In this document: in pieces, positions 1 through 10,500 of the stretch | Numbering within the stretch: position 1 is the first letter of the stretch | Layout: every line of letters starts with the position of its first letter | DNA from: Guadua angustifolia | Lineage: Eukaryota > Streptophyta > Magnoliopsida > Poales > Poaceae | Assembly (NCBI GenBank): GCA_036346375.1 | Contig: CM070504.1 | Coordinates: 8,863,890 to 8,927,889 of the forward strand | DNA length: 64,000 nucleotides | Direction: 5' to 3' | Notes under the pieces: model-generated | Database searches by the model: none | Told to the model about the DNA's origin: nothing | Seen by the model: only the letters and a program-made list of their open reading frames with translations | Made by a program: the position numbers and the translations under genes

Positions 1-126
1 ACGGTGGAACGTTAACGGCGGAACGTTAACGGTGGAACGTTAACGATGGAACGTTAACGACGGAACGTTAACGACGAAGCGTTAACGACGAACGTTAACG
101 GTGGAACGTTAACGATGAAGGTGAAG
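1..126. repeat. GTTAAC minisatellite, about 15-bp unit
   Basis: About nine degenerate tandem copies of a roughly 15-bp unit built on the palindromic core AACGTTAACG, with a variable GGTGG/GACGG/GATGG spacer. The array starts at base 1, so its full length is unknown. It lies inside the LTR-like sequence that ends at 1697 and is probably a minisatellite within that LTR. Confidence 0.85.
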
Positions 127-1697
127 CGTTAACAGAACACTTATGAGATTACAAGGTGGCGACCATCGGTACAATGGTAGGGCAGCGAGGTCATGACATG
201 GCTCATGTTTGATTTGCGATCTGTGGGGTACAATGTCGGTGACGCAACGACAAATTGGACCAAAGGTTAAGTCCGGGTTAGAGCGAAACGATTCAAGGTT
301 GGATACACTTGGCATAGGGTAGAACGCTAGGGTTGGCTCTGCGATTAAAGTTTATCAAGGATGGCGAACCAAAACGCGAACCGATGCAAAGGACTAAACC
401 GAAAGACGACGGGTAGATACTAGATTATGGCTTTGACGGCAACCGGAGATCAAATGAACTCCAAGGATGGCCAAAACAGTAGGGTATGGACCTACCGGAC
501 AGGGTGACATGGTCACGACAATCCAAGATGGTTGGCGGCAAAGGGCGGCCACGGCGACGGCGAAAGGCGGCGGCATTTAATAAAAAAAATTCGGTAGATG
601 CAACAGCAAAGGGAAGTGTCCATCACGTAGAACGCGATGAGACGAACTCAACAATATAGGCGGATTTGGCGGCGACCCACCGGATTGATCACAAACTGCC
701 GATGAACGGCTCTCGGAGCTAATAGATCAAACGGTCATAACTATTAAAGTACTGCATGAAACTTAACCAAATTTTACAGAGAGCTATCTGGGATCATTTG
801 GCACAAAGTGACGCGAACGGATATGAGTTTTACCTTTTGGATCAACGGGGAACGCACGACGAAGTTTCAGCCGTCCGCAACGCAGTCTGATCGGGGAAGA
901 TTGATTTTTCTGCGCAAATCCCACCAGCAAAACCATGAGTTAGGGTGAGCACCGTGTAGGGGACATCAAGAGGAGTCTACCATAAAAATTTCACGGTCAA
1001 ACTCGCAAAAACGAGGGAGAACGGGCTCCGGCAAGATTTGATCTTTGGGCGGCCGTAACTTTTGATTCCGTGGATGAAATTGCACCAAATTTGGATGGGA
1101 AATAGAGGGTACCATAGAGCACGCCGTGGAGAAGACGGATCTTGAAAATAGTCGACGAGTTGACGGGGAACGCGAAGCAAAGTTCGGCCGACGCAGGATG
1201 GCATGCATAGATTGATCTGAAGAAATATAGGGTTTGGGGATGATCTGGACATTAGGGCTGCGTGGGAGGGTCTAGGGACTCTTATATAGGCTAGGAAGTC
1301 GTGCCAAGTAAGGAAAATAAATTTGGAAGGAGTTTGATTAGGAAACGGATTGAAAAGGACCCGGATCAAGCACCTGGCGCACGCGCTACAGTAACCGATG
1401 ACGTGGCCTCTTCTGGTGCGTTGGATTTTCATCAAACGGCAGCAGAATCAAATTAAATACCAAAAATAGCAAACAAGCTCAGAAAAATCTCAGAAAATAC
1501 ACAAAAAGTCCTTGAAGCACAAGGAATCTAAATAAAATATATTTGCATTTAATTAAAGTATTAATTAATCAAATTAAATTATTTTAACTTTAGAAAATTC
1601 CAAATTAATCTTTAATTAAGCGAGAAAATTATCGCGAATTTTTGGGGAGCTAAACTTCACAAAATATTTTTGAAAACCCAAATTTTAGGATGTTACA
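1..1697 (-). mobile_element. Gypsy-type LTR (partial), minus orientation
   Basis: Read on the minus strand, the sequence starts TGTAACATCC at 1697, a common start for plant Gypsy LTRs. A TATATAAG promoter box follows about 400 bp further on (near 1280-1290). The region has no convincing protein, and its short open frames are incidental. The other end lies outside the window, so the target duplication cannot be checked. Assignment to the Gypsy superfamily is inference from terminal sequence and layout. Confidence 0.55.
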
Positions 1698-2030
1698 ACA
1701 GGTAATCTTCAGGGGGACGTATTGGATCAGAAGTTGGTCTCCGCTGTCTAAAGAGGAAGAGAAAGGGATGCTGTTAAAAGGATGCAGGATGCTAGAAACG
1801 ACGATCTTCGAGTTGTTTGCCAAATTTGGTTGGAGAAGGAATCTTAGAATTGAGGCCTAGAGCCATGTCGTTGTAATTCTTTTTGGGGCTTGTTTTGTTA
1901 TTTGTTCGACTATTGTATGGTCTGTGTTCTGTGGTTTTGTAGCCTATACTTTTGGATTCTGTATTGTTGGCCACATTCCTCCTCGAGCGAAGAGGCCGGA
2001 TTGTTTTCCTTTATCTAAAAAAAGATCTGA
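1698..2030 (+). mobile_element. LINE 3' end fragment (RT C-terminus and tail)
   Basis: An open frame from about 1730 to 1845 encodes a short peptide with KEEEKGMLLKGCRMLE and FAKFGWRRNLRIEA followed by a stop. This resembles the extreme C-terminus of plant non-LTR retrotransposon ORF2 proteins. About 180 bp of T-rich sequence follows, ending in a short A run near 2025. The LTR ending at 1697 abuts it, so the LTR element may have inserted into the LINE. The call rests on remembered family character. Confidence 0.4.
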
Positions 2031-2449
2031 ATTTTGACCACTGGTTTCTTGGTGGACTGGTAATGCTGAACACTGGCTATGGCCCGTAGTGTGTCGTGCG
2101 ATGTATCGCATTACTTCTCATCTTTTATCATGGAACATCATAATTAAGGACATGCAGGATTTGATGTCTCTTTTTACCCGCTAGGGTTAATCGAGGCAAG
2201 AAACCAAAGCTCACTGGTTTTTTTGAGTCATTTGTCTGTACATCTATATGATGTAATCTAAATATTATTAATTTGTTGTATTATCCCTTTCATAAAAATA
2301 TGGAGTTATGGACCTCATGGTCATGTTATCGACTTATCGTAATATTATTTATTTATTATTCTATGTTTTGGAACTTGACATATGTGTACCGTTCAAATTT
2401 ATTGTACTTTTGTAACTTTGTTGGATTGTCCGATAAAATGACTTGTTAG
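2031..2449. other. AT-rich intergenic sequence, nothing recognised
   Basis: No coding frame, RNA gene or repeat boundary is recognised here. Confidence 0.5.
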
Positions 2450-2715
2450 ATTACGATAATCTTGTTGCATGTTGAACTCATAAGATTGGTTAATCAGTAT
2501 TATATGTGTGCTTTATGCGATATCTGTTTTCATGCGTTATCCGATAAAAATTATTCGATACCATATCGATTCCACTCCATGTTCGGTTCGAATCCGCGAT
2601 CGATATTATCCATGCCGTATTCGTATCCGGTACTATCCGAATCCAATTCTGAATCCGACAAAAAATATGATTTAGGATATAGAAAAAACAATATCCAATC
2701 GAATCCAAGCCAATT
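2450..2715. mobile_element. hAT-like fragment with TATCCGAA-type subterminal repeats
   Basis: The stretch is dense in short motifs such as ATCCGAATCC, TATCCG and ATTCGATA on both strands. This resembles the subterminal repeats of Ac/hAT elements and the element at 6120-6697. Termini were not found and the open frames carry no recognisable domain. Confidence 0.3.
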
Positions 2716-3687
2716 GCACTCCTGCTCTCGCATACGAAGCACACATCCAGAGTTCCATCCCTCCGTGGCCAAAAAAAATTCAATTTTGTCTGTCTAGAAC
2801 CCGTCCATCTCAACTTAGTGACATACAATCGTTGTTAAATATTTTGTAGTCCCTCAGAAAGTCAGCAGACTATTTTACGAGGGTAGTAATACTATTAGAA
2901 TTTTTAAAAATTTATTAGACTTGATAATAATTCAAAAATTTTACAGGAATATTAATGATGTGTCAGGACCATTCACAAAAAATTTCAAATTTTTTGATGC
3001 GTTTTGGATCAATTTTCGTTTGGTTAAAAAGCACAAGATCTCGGTAAATCTCGGCAAAAAAAAAACAGATTTAAATTTTGTTTTTTGGTTTTCATCTGAA
3101 TTTTGTCTAAAATAATAAGATTTTACTGAAATTTTGGATTTCGGAGGGTGACGAGATGTGAACCGAAAATGAAATTTGGAACCTTGCCTGTACCAATTCT
3201 AGAATGCTTGATTGTGGTTGTGGTGCAAGAGCTCGCAAGTTCAAATCCTCATGCTCCTTAAACGAAAGAAAGATGCACAGCTCCCCCGTTTCTCTAAAAA
3301 AAATACTTGCAATCCTTATTTGTATGAAGTCACATCGAGAGGTACCCTGTTCTTTCGTGCAAAAGAAGCAGGAAGGCATTGCGTTAGCCATCGGGAAATT
3401 AAAGATTTAGCTAGATATATGTAGTATAAGGTACTCTCAAATTCTGGCTTAAGCCGAGGTTAAAGTTACTTAGACTTCAAATTCAAAGCGGTCATTGTTT
3501 TTACTAAAAAATGCTGGTGGCCATTACCCACTAGATTAAAAGTTTTTCATTAGCACATGGTTCTTTTCATTGATTTAATACTAGTTTCAAGAACCCCACA
3601 CGGTATAATGCAAAGCGTTTACTAGCTAAATCATTGCCATTTCGCATCAGCAGCTGATCACGACCACCTCACCATGACTGTCTAAGG
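2716..3687. other. Intergenic sequence with a possible SINE trace
   Basis: Mostly AT-rich sequence without a recognisable gene. At 3208-3257 the sequence GTTCAAATCC follows a GTGGTGCAAGAGC stretch, as B-box and A-box traces of a tRNA-derived SINE might, but no complete SINE can be delimited. Confidence 0.3.
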
Positions 3688-3892
3688 ACATCTCTAGTGC
3701 CGTTTCATCTATCTCCTAGCTATATCATATCAATAAAATCCTACATGAAGAAGGGGATGTGAGGAAAGTGTATTGTCTCTTTTGCAAGAGGCAATCTAAT
3801 CATGCAAATAGTGATAGAGTATGAGAGTAAAATGTGATAAACAATATTAAATAGTTAGATAAATGATTTTAGAGACACACTACTCGAGATGT
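3688..3892. mobile_element. Possible foldback MITE
   Basis: The left end ACATCTCTAGTG and the right end CTCGAGATGT are imperfect inverted repeats around about 200 bp of AT-rich noncoding DNA. No clean target duplication is visible, so the superfamily is open. Confidence 0.35.
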
Positions 3893-4429
3893 TGTCTCTA
3901 GTGCTGTCTCTAGATGAGTTAGAATCCTTTTAGACAATCTTAAGAGACAAACTATTGGACACTCTATAATTGATTGGATGCAGTAACATTACAAGGATCC
4001 GTGATTGATTAGATGCAGGAGAAGCTTAGACGACTAAGGAACATGAATGAGACCCAGCATTACACGTTCTCTCCAGTCTTCAGCCGGTGACGCCACTGAC
4101 GCGCGCGCGTGTCTAGAATATGAGATTAGCGTGCTTCCAATCGACAAAGAGTAGTTGCGTGAGAGTAACATTCGTTTGTGTTATGACGTTGCATCCGAAA
4201 GATAGAACACCGATCATACATGAGGGATACGTGCAAATAACCGACTTATCTGAGCCTGAAAGAAAAGTCTGCCTTATTTGTCTAATTAATTATTTTTCAT
4301 CAAGTGATATTTAGAGTAATACATTACATAAATCACTCACACGAGTACAATTACACTACTATTTTTAGCCCTGTCTAATGTCAACTGAAATGTCCCTAAA
4401 TTAAAAAAAAGGTATAACTGAAAGCCTGA
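3893..4429. other. Intergenic sequence, nothing recognised
   Basis: Short open frames only. A GCGCGCGC dinucleotide run lies near 4100. No gene or element boundary is supported. Confidence 0.5.
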
Positions 4430-4890
4430 AAATAAGCTGATGAGAAAAAGTAGGCAATTCACTTATATTTTAACACTCTCCTCACGTGTAGGCTCTCTCA
4501 GGCCTAAGACATGGAATAGAAGTGGACTACAATTATTTTTTTAATTACACCAACCGGATCTTGAACTCGAGACTTTTTAGCTCTGATACTATATTAAGTT
4601 GCATGTACCAACCGGCTCTTGAACTCGAAACCTCTTGGCTCTGATACCATATTGAGTTGCATGTATAAGCCAGTTCACCCAAAAGCTTAAGTTTATGAGG
4701 AAAGGTGGACAATTCACTTATACTTCAACACTCCTTACGTACAGGCTCCCTTAGGCCTAGGACGTAGAATAGAAGTAGGCTGTAATTATTTTTTTAATTG
4801 CACCAACCGGGTTTTGAACTCGAGACTTTTTAGTTCTGATACCATATTAAGTTGCATGCACCAACCGGCTCACCCAAAAGCTTAAGCTTT
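4430..4890. repeat. Tandem duplication, about 254-bp period, TRIM-like
   Basis: Two units repeat in tandem: CAATTCACTTATA occurs at about 4455 and 4709, and AGGCCTA, ACTCGAGACTTTTTAG and ACCCAAAAGCTTAAG recur in the same order. The first unit holds a further internal duplication of about 60 bp. CTCTGATACCATATT is the complement of a TGGTATCAGAG initiator-tRNA primer site, so this may be a small LTR-retrotransposon (TRIM-like) remnant. No protein is encoded. Confidence 0.6.
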
Positions 4891-5569
4891 TGGATAAATT
4901 GACTGATGCATACAACTCAATACACGTTGACCTATCACCAGAAGATTGCACAGCTTGAATGCTTATCTCTCCAATCCATGCTGACAGCATATCCAATGTG
5001 TCACCTGTTAAGGTACCAGCGAAAAACAAACTTGATGCATAGATTAAGCCAATAATTTCATCAGAATACTTGCAACATGATAATAGAATTATGGCTCCAC
5101 ATCAGGAAGCTATCTCAACACTTTGGTTAACACTCGTTTCCGTTTATACTTGCACATTGATTGCCTCTGAAAGTCAAATAGAGCAAAGTCCAACCTGTTC
5201 TGTACTTATCGATAGGAGATAAGGGCCTCCAAGTCCATTGACATAAACTTTTCTCACTCCATATCGAGAGATTGCTGAATTCCATTGATCTACCCTAATG
5301 ATCCTTCTAAGCTCGTCCCTGAATAATGGAATACTGCGGCATCGAGTGTTTGATCCCAGATTAAGGATGGGCCCCTGGCACGGCGGTGAAAGTGAGTGCA
5401 TTGGTTCTCACTCACCTGACTTCAACGCCACGAATCGATACAGTGTGCCATATCTAATTAGAGCACTCGCTATGTTCAGTGGAAAAATGGTATATCCATG
5501 TTTCTTGAGGCTCTAAGTCTCCACAGAAGAGACCCTAAAAAAGTGTCTGATCCGAGACCATACAATGGA
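4891..5569. other. Unassigned sequence with possible minus-strand gene relic
   Basis: Minus-strand frames at 4847-5029 and 5174-5401 have ordinary amino-acid composition but no motif I recognise and no consistent exon joins. They could be a decayed gene fragment. No product is proposed. Confidence 0.25.
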
Positions 5570-5852
5570 CTCTCTCCGTTCAATTTTATAAGACGAATTT
5601 TGATTTAGCATAAGAATCAAGATTACGTTGAAATTGAGAAAGGTTTAAGAGAAAATAATTTAGATGTCCTCACTTAATCGTCTTAAAAGATGAAAGATAT
5701 ACTTTATGTGGATGGTAATGAATAAATGTATATAGTTAAAAGAAAATAAATAGGAGTATAGAAGGAAATGATTTATTAAATCTATATGCAAGTTTTATAT
5801 TTGTGAATAAGATCATTCAGAAAATAAACCTTATAAAAATGAACGAAGGAAG
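5570..5852. mobile_element. Stowaway (Tc1/mariner-type) MITE
   Basis: The termini CTCTCTCCGTTCA and TGAACGAAGGAAG are inverted repeats of the CTCCCTCCGTT type. ATTTTATAAG and CTTATAAAAAT extend the match, and TA lies at the right edge. The AT-rich interior is noncoding. A second copy of this family, split in two, lies at 8839-9001 and 10431-10498. Confidence 0.75.
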
Positions 5853-6119
5853 TATCACATATAAAAGGATACCCGTAAAGATTCTGTAGACTTACCTAGG
5901 CAGATAACACTGTCCATCATATATGCGGCCAACTAAACACGCCATTCTTTTTGCGCCAAGTGACCGATCGGGATTTGGGCGACGGCAGGCGCAGCAATGG
6001 AGGGACCAGCGGTGGCTGCGACGGATCAGTGTTAGTGGAGGGCCGTGTCGAGGAAAACGAATAGCTGAATAAGGCAGAGATCTTGTGCTTGTCAACGGGG
6101 AAAAGTTGCCTGCAGTGCT
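5853..6119. other. Intergenic sequence, nothing recognised
   Basis: A GC-richer patch near 5930-6070 gives a short minus-strand open frame without a recognisable domain. Confidence 0.4.
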
Positions 6120-6697
6120 AATATGGGTGAAAACGAGTCACATATTGGTGGATATTGTTTTTTTCATATCTTAACTTTTTTTTTCTGGATTAGGAACCGT
6201 ATACGGATACAGATTGGGTTATTCGGGATACATATATGTGACGGATTCGGATCGAAAACAGATAAAAATATACGGATAATGCACGCATATATAGATTAAT
6301 ATATATTGAATTAAAACCATACAAGTACATGACTATAGTAACAAATTATATATCAATTAAACTCAACAAATGCCGTAGAAAGAATATACTATTTAAGGAT
6401 CAATAGAACCAACTAATTATTAATATAAATGGGCTGACATAAAAAAATATGATGAAAATGAGCTGAGCCTTACTGATATCCAAATAGAAAAAATCCGAAT
6501 ATCCGAATAGGAAAATAGGAAAAATCCAAATATCCAGATCATGTCCCGTATTTACCGAATATTGGATGCTCCGAGTCCGATCCTAAATCCGGATTCAAGT
6601 ATTGGGATCCGGTCTCGAATTCGACCGGATAGTAAAATCCGGTACCGGATCCAATTTCAGATTAAGCGAGAGATATCCGACCATTTTCATCTCTAAA
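6120..6697. mobile_element. Non-autonomous hAT-like element
   Basis: The left edge ATGGGTGAAAACGAG and the right edge CGACCATTTTCATCTCTA, read inward, resemble Ac-type ends (YAGGGATGAAAACGG). The interior has many subterminal ATCCGAAT/ATTCGGAT motifs and no transposase. Flanking CAGTGC occurs on both sides, but a clean 8-bp target duplication is not visible, so the exact ends are uncertain. Confidence 0.5.
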
Positions 6698-7501
6698 TAC
6701 CAGTGCGTCCGTCGCGCATAGTTGGCCACTGTCTTCCTGTACCCTGGCGCCCACAAATCATACCTGGAATACCTGTTCTTAGTTAAGGTGTTTGCATGCA
6801 TTTAAAATGAAAACCTGAAATACTCAAAAAGAATTTTGAGAGAGAATGAAACCTGAAAATACGAACGGAATTTAAATTCGTGGCTATGAGCTACTCCCTC
6901 CTTTATTTTTTATATATTTGTCATTTTAGAAATTGGCACAATCTTCGTTTAAAAAAGTTTTTTTTGGAAAAAATATACTGACATAACCTCCTATACGTGT
7001 ATTTGAATCATTTTATGTTGGGAGAAATTGTTAAAAAATATAATAATATGTACATATTTTGGTTGTGATAAGTCCTTTTTTTAAGGTATGGCAGTACCTG
7101 TCCTAGCAAACATACCACAAGAGGAAACACCAAATTAACGTGAGAAGTTCAAATACTTTGGTGTACATTAGTGATCAAAATTTAAAATTTTGAATTTTGA
7201 TTGCAACATTCTGTAACAACAAATAAAAAAGGGAGAATTGATCATTTGTCCCATTTTAGTTGGTACAATTGATTACTTGTCCCGTAATATCTTCGTTTAT
7301 TTTTTCGAACACTTGCAACATTTTTTTCTTACATGTGTAACATTTTTTCTATGCATGCAACATTTTTCTTCGATAACAGTAAAATGTCGGCGCAAAAAAA
7401 ATGTTGCACATGTAAAAAAAATGTTACAAGCAGCGTCCAACGAAATAAACAGTAATCGGACGTCCGATTGCTAGTACTCGCCATTTTTTATTGCTTCTGG
7501 T
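6698..7501. other. Intergenic sequence with a truncated MITE edge
   Basis: TACTCCCTCCTTTATTTTTTA near 6892 is a Stowaway-type end without a matching partner. The sequence at 7300-7440 has AACATTTTTT motifs on both strands. No gene was found. Confidence 0.35.
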
Positions 7502-7510
7502 CAGGACTTA

Positions 7511-7825
7511 GGCAACGTATTACGTACTACAGGCTCTCCGATGTACATTACGTGCACACCAACTAAAAATGTTATGAAAAATTCTGAAAAAAATTGTAGA
7601 TATACTTCACAGATTACTCTACCTATGTATAAAGAATTTAAACTTATATAGAATTTTCTTTTTATAACTCTTGATACATAATGAATTTGAACCTACAATT
7701 TTATACATAGGTAGAGTAATCTGTGAAGTATATCTACAATTTTTTTCAGAATTTTTCATGATTTTTTAGTTGGTGTACGATGTACAGACATCAGTATACT
7801 GTGCACAAGACAGTGATACGTTGCC
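7511..7825. mobile_element. Mutator-like MITE with 9-bp target duplication
   Basis: The element begins GGCAACGTAT and ends ATACGTTGCC, a perfect 10-bp terminal inverted repeat. CAGGACTTA flanks it directly at 7502-7510 and 7826-7834. A 9-bp duplication is the mark of Mutator-like (MULE) transposition. Most of the interior is a long foldback: about 90 bp near 7555-7645 is nearly perfectly complementary to about 7695-7790. It encodes no protein, so it depended on a transposase supplied elsewhere. Confidence 0.9.
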
Positions 7826-7834
7826 CAGGACTTA

Positions 7835-8467
7835 AGCCTAATGACCGACCGCCACAATGTTTAAGGTCACCGACTCACCCATAAGATCGCCACGTGAGCA
7901 CTATGATCTACTTTTTCATCACATGGTGGATGCCCGAAGATCGAAATACCCTTTATTCTTCTCTATATTTGTCAGGCATATACATGAATACACTAAATCA
8001 TTGCGCAATTTATATTTATCATCTCTGGCGACAACGAATTGGAAAATTCTTCTTTTGTCCTCTAGGATCACACCTTTTCTTCTCTTCGTAGGACTGCCAT
8101 ATGCATCGACCCCACAGTTCCTTTGCAAAGCCAAACTATCTTGTGACAAGACAAGTGTTGAGCTGCCAATTAAAAATCACTTTTAATTTAAAAAAGTGTT
8201 GAAGCATCAAAGAATCATATGCTTTGCCGGCCCACACGTTGCTGTGGGCAAAAGGAAGCACGGAGATACGTAGGGATTTTAACGGAGACTGAAATTTTTT
8301 TTGAAAAAAGTCCAAAAAAGAAAAAATTTAAAAAATAACACAAGTTTGATCATAGTATGTTTTTATGGTAGTTTAGAAATGCTACCAGGGCCTTTCTTAA
8401 AAAGTTTTAAAAAATTTCAACATGATTTAGTAGCTTAATTAAATACTACAAAAAAATCAGACAAGAA
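7835..8467. other. Intergenic sequence, nothing recognised
   Basis: Two overlapping short plus-strand frames (7857-8186) lack recognisable motifs. The remainder is A/T-rich. Confidence 0.4.
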
Positions 8468-8546
8468 ACGCGTTTGCCAGGATTGAATCCAGGACCTCAC
8501 GCACGCAACGAAGGCCGCTATGCACCGGTTGTGCCATGAAATGTGT
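8468..8546 (-). mobile_element. tRNA-derived SINE-like fragment
   Basis: On the minus strand TGGCACAACCGGTGC resembles a pol III A box, and GGATTCAATCC about 45 bp downstream resembles a B box (GGTTCRANYCC). A T-rich stretch follows. Spacing is right for a tRNA-related SINE head. It does not fold as a complete tRNA, so it is not called a tRNA gene. Confidence 0.45.
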
Positions 8547-8838
8547 AACAAATATATGATCCTACTACATACATTGTATGTAAGTACTGTAGAAACTACA
8601 GCGTTTAGCGTGGCGTGATGGAGGGGCGGCAAGGATAAGTACTTCTCCAAGATTATATATATAGTTAGATTAGCTACACCCTATTTGCTTGGATCACCAT
8701 CACCTACTATGTTAATTCTGTTTGAGCTTGTGGGTCTGTGGCTAAGAAAGTATACACCAATCTCTCTTATTCATATACAGAACAGAACAGGTAATATGTT
8801 GTTAACAGGGCATATAATATTCAGGTGATTAAAATATA

Positions 8839-9001
8839 CTCCCTCTGTTGAGAAGTATAAGATGTATTTTGATTTTATACAAGGGTTAAGTTTAAGGTGA
8901 TATTAAGAAAGTTACGACAGAAAATAATTAGATACCCCAGCTTAATTGTCTTGAAAGTTGAGAGATGATACTCTGTGCAGGTAATAATGAATAAATGTAT
9001 A
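8839..9001. mobile_element. Stowaway MITE, left part (split by Helitron)
   Basis: It begins CTCCCTCTGTTGAGAAG after TA at 8837-8838. The interior matches the complete copy at 5570-5852, including AATGAATAAATGTATA. The match stops at 9001 and resumes at 10431, so this MITE was the target of the Helitron in between. Confidence 0.8.
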
Positions 9002-10430
9002 TTAGCTATGTGCTCGTGCGATGTAACGGAAACTCAATTTGCGATAAAAAATTATTTGCAAAGAGCACTAATCTTATCTGAATAATAATGTTCACTCTGA
9101 ATGTGCAATGGTTAAATGTTTAAATTAATTCATCGAAGCATACAAATTTCAAGCACCTGTTTACAAACTCGAGCTTAAAATTATATTTAATTTCACAAAC
9201 TTAAATAATAAGATCACAGCACTTGGAATTGTAAATTCGTAACATCATAATTCGAGATTGATCGATCGATCGAAAGAGGCATCACCTGCTGCCCCATAGA
9301 TGCAAAGACATTGAAGAGGTAGGCGTCATCCGTATATGCCTGCCACCATCAATGACGTGCATGACTCGTACGCCTTGTTTCGACCATACAATAACCCCAC
9401 CCCAACAACCAGCTCCACCGCCTCCTCGCGCGCTCCCCCTGCGAGCGTCTCTCTCAACCTATTGACATCATCCACCGCGGCGAGCTCCAGCAGCGCCGCT
9501 AGCCTATCTCACTGCCCACCACCGGCGACCTACCCTGCACCACATCGACGAGATCAGGAAGGTCGCCCATTACCTCCGCCCAACAGATAAGCTCAATACA
9601 TCTATAGGAGAGGTAAGAAGCGGTGTGGTTATATAGATTCAACAACCAAGGAGATATTTATGAAATCCAAATTAAGAAATCGTCGAATAAGGAAAGCAAC
9701 AAAAGGGAAAGAGGCAAGAAAAGACCCAACTGCATGAATCGAAGCTCTACTTCCTTCGGAAGGGAATCAATCAATCCAATCTGAAAAGCACCGAGAGCAA
9801 TTGCCACTGATTCGAATACTAGATCAATGGGAGAAAGGAAAGCAATAAATGAGTCAGTCATATTCATTTACCTCCCGCGACGGGATGATCCAATACAATC
9901 TACCGGGGTGATCACTACCCGCTTCCCACTTAGCCATGTGAGTGCGCACACATGTCGGAGTGAAGGTGGAGAATGGATGTATCACCACCAACTCCTAATT
10001 AGAATTAGTAAGGAGATAGAGATAACAAACTTATCTAGTCATGTCATACATAGCCATGCGTATGCTACTGGCCGACCGGAATCAAGACCATACGTGATTA
10101 GATAAAAAAAAGATGATCTTATCTACACATGCAAGTAAACATTTAATAGAAATGATGCATATGGCAATTTAAAGGCATATGGTAACTTAGAAGCTGTATG
10201 CGTGCAGTATATAGAAAAAGAATCGGCCGTGCAATATTTGGAAATAGAATCGGTTGATTGAGATAAGAGTCTGATACGTCGTAGATCACGCATGCATGCA
10301 TATCCAACCGAATTAAAATTTTCTCCGTTTGCCAATGTATAAAAGATCGGGACAATAACAGTTTCATAGATATGCCGGAGGGGAGGAGAACAGACCACCA
10401 CCACTAACTCGTAATTAGAAGTAGTAGAGA
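9002..10430 (-). mobile_element. Helitron, non-autonomous, 1429 bp
   Basis: Read on the minus strand it starts TCTCTACTAC at 10430 and ends CATAGCTAA at 9002, preceded by a short GC-rich stretch (TCGCACGAGC). These are the canonical Helitron 5' TC and 3' CTRR ends. Insertion was exactly between host A (9001) and T (10431), with no target duplication. The flanks rejoin into the same Stowaway sequence seen intact at 5570-5852, giving an internal empty-site control. It carries no Rep/helicase gene. Its cargo includes a Ser/Pro-rich frame (9336-9590) and a stretch of organelle-like character (9603-9905). Confidence 0.85.
9603..9905 (-). other. Organelle-like segment inside the Helitron
   Basis: The minus strand encodes a 69-residue hydrophobic frame (9658-9867), and the flanking DNA has the look of plant mitochondrial noncoding sequence. 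I cannot name a mitochondrial gene. It may be a captured fragment of organellar origin or chance composition. Confidence 0.25.
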
Positions 10431-10498
10431 TAGTTGAGAGAGAATAAATGAGGAGTTAATAGGAAAATTCATATTAAATCTACATGCAAGTCAGGGAG
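10431..10498. mobile_element. Stowaway MITE, right part (split by Helitron)
   Basis: It resumes the MITE with TAGTTGAGAGAGAATAAAT, matches the intact copy through ATTAAATCTACATGCAAG, then ends CAGGGAG before TA at 10499-10500. Compared with the intact copy, an internal segment before the right end has been deleted. Confidence 0.7.
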
Positions 10499-10500
10499 TA

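Noticed and set aside
2462..2828. 111- and 112-residue frames on opposite strands
   Set aside because: They overlap repetitive hAT-like motifs and show no domain.
8468..8546. Functional tRNA gene
   Set aside because: A- and B-box-like motifs are present but there is no acceptor-stem pairing; a SINE head fits better.
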